From Candidatus Omnitrophota bacterium (lineage in GTDB: Bacteria; Omnitrophota; Gorgyraeia; 2-01-FULL-45-10): a stretch of DNA of 5,184 nucleotides. The notes beneath the pieces are model-generated. The model saw only the letters and a list, made by a program, of their open reading frames with translations. It searched no databases and was not told the origin of the DNA. The stretch's first letter is position 1. Every line of letters begins with the position of its first letter. The translations under genes and the position numbers were made by a program. This document shows, piece after piece, positions 4,867 to 5,184 of this stretch. The stretch is from NCBI GenBank assembly GCA_003140915.1, contig PLLI01000066.1, positions 1-5,184 on the forward strand. Reading direction: 5' to 3'.

Positions 4867-5184
4867 ACTTGGCAGCTCCCTCTTCCGCTCCTCCGGCAGC
4901 CGCGACTGAGCCGGCCCCATACTTGTTAAGGGCTTCCCATGTCTTTGCGCCGACAACGCCATCCGCTCTCAGGCCGTTCGCTTTCTGAAATTCTTTTATC
5001 GCTTTCTTGGTGCCTCTGCCCTTCATACCGTCGATATTTCCCTTATAGAAACCGGCATTCTTGAGACATGACTGAATCTCTTTGACATGCTCTCTGGTCT
5101 TTCCCTTCGCGCCTGTCCTGGTAGTTACATTTGTACTGACCGCGCTCGGCCTCTCCGCCGCCTTCATCTCTTCGATAGTCTGGC
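4865..5184 (-). CDS. Peptidoglycan-binding domain protein, C-terminal part (5' end outside window)
   Basis: The frame is open to the right edge: the codons before the Met at 5167 read QTIEE with no stop, and no ribosome binding site is suitably spaced before that Met. The true start is therefore probably beyond the window. The visible 106 residues begin with a Ser/Thr/Ala-rich linker, followed (numbering from the Met at 5167) by a PG_binding_1 domain at about 28-83: VKEIQSCLKNAGFYKG, IDG, TKKAIKEFQKANGLRADGVVGAKTWEALNKY. A Gly/Ala/Glu tail of about 16 residues ends the protein. By analogy with the related gene at 2611-3060, the missing N-terminus probably holds a signal peptide or lipobox, which is inference. 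The domain would bind the cell wall. No catalytic domain is visible in the part present. Confidence 0.85.
   Translation of the reverse strand, partial: QTIEEMKAAERPSAVSTNVTTRTGAKGKTREHVKEIQSCLKNAGFYKGNIDGMKGRGTKKAIKEFQKANGLRADGVVGAKTWEALNKYGAGSVAAAGGAEEGAAK

Noticed and set aside
4774..4962. Minus-strand 62-codon frame overlapping the end of the peptidoglycan-binding gene
   Set aside because: It runs out of frame through a well-supported PG_binding_1 domain and then through the repeats and hairpin. No motif or ribosome binding site supports it.

Overview
The window carries eight genes, all on the minus strand, so transcription runs from right (5184) to left (1). It is gene-dense, with gaps of 3 to 111 bases and no gene-free stretch over 300 bases. 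Most genes start with ATG behind a strong GGAGG-type ribosome binding site. There are no RNA genes, insertion sequences or CRISPR arrays. Lipoprotein signal peptides, peptidoglycan-binding domains and a consensus sigma70-type promoter point to a bacterium with a peptidoglycan wall, probably with an outer membrane. The DUF4912 + GH57 pair and the Lrp/AsnC + class I aminotransferase pair recall candidate-phylum genomes such as Omnitrophota. That placement is inferred from family resemblance, not shown by the sequence.

Region by region, in transcription order. (a) 5184-4865: the C-terminal part of a protein ending in a PG_binding_1 domain, cut by the window edge. Its stop codon runs into five tandem TGAC-headed short repeats (4830-4866), followed by a strong hairpin (4798-4826). 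(b) 4777-4292 and 4288-3137: an Lrp/AsnC-type regulator, then 3 bases later a PLP-dependent class I/II aminotransferase with no ribosome binding site of its own, so the two are probably translationally coupled. (c) A consensus promoter (TTGACA, 16 bases, TATAAT; 3116-3089) drives two small envelope lipoprotein genes: one with a peptidoglycan-binding domain (3060-2611) and one almost entirely coiled coil (2569-2216). (d) A weak hairpin plus T-run and a possible new promoter (2166-2125) separate these from a glycan-linked cluster: a small secreted protein (2104-1628), a DUF4912 protein (1612-782) and the first 258 residues of a GH57 alpha-glucan branching-type enzyme (776-1), which continues past the left edge.

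How they may work together: the last two genes form a recurrent glycogen/alpha-glucan module. The lipoprotein pair could tether or space the outer membrane and peptidoglycan. The regulator probably senses an amino acid and controls its partner aminotransferase. The window looks like ordinary core and envelope genes. I see no convincing undescribed defence or mobile system. The most unusual points are the lipoprotein pair behind its consensus promoter, the tandem TGAC repeats with hairpin ahead of the regulator, and the secreted protein leading the glucan cluster.
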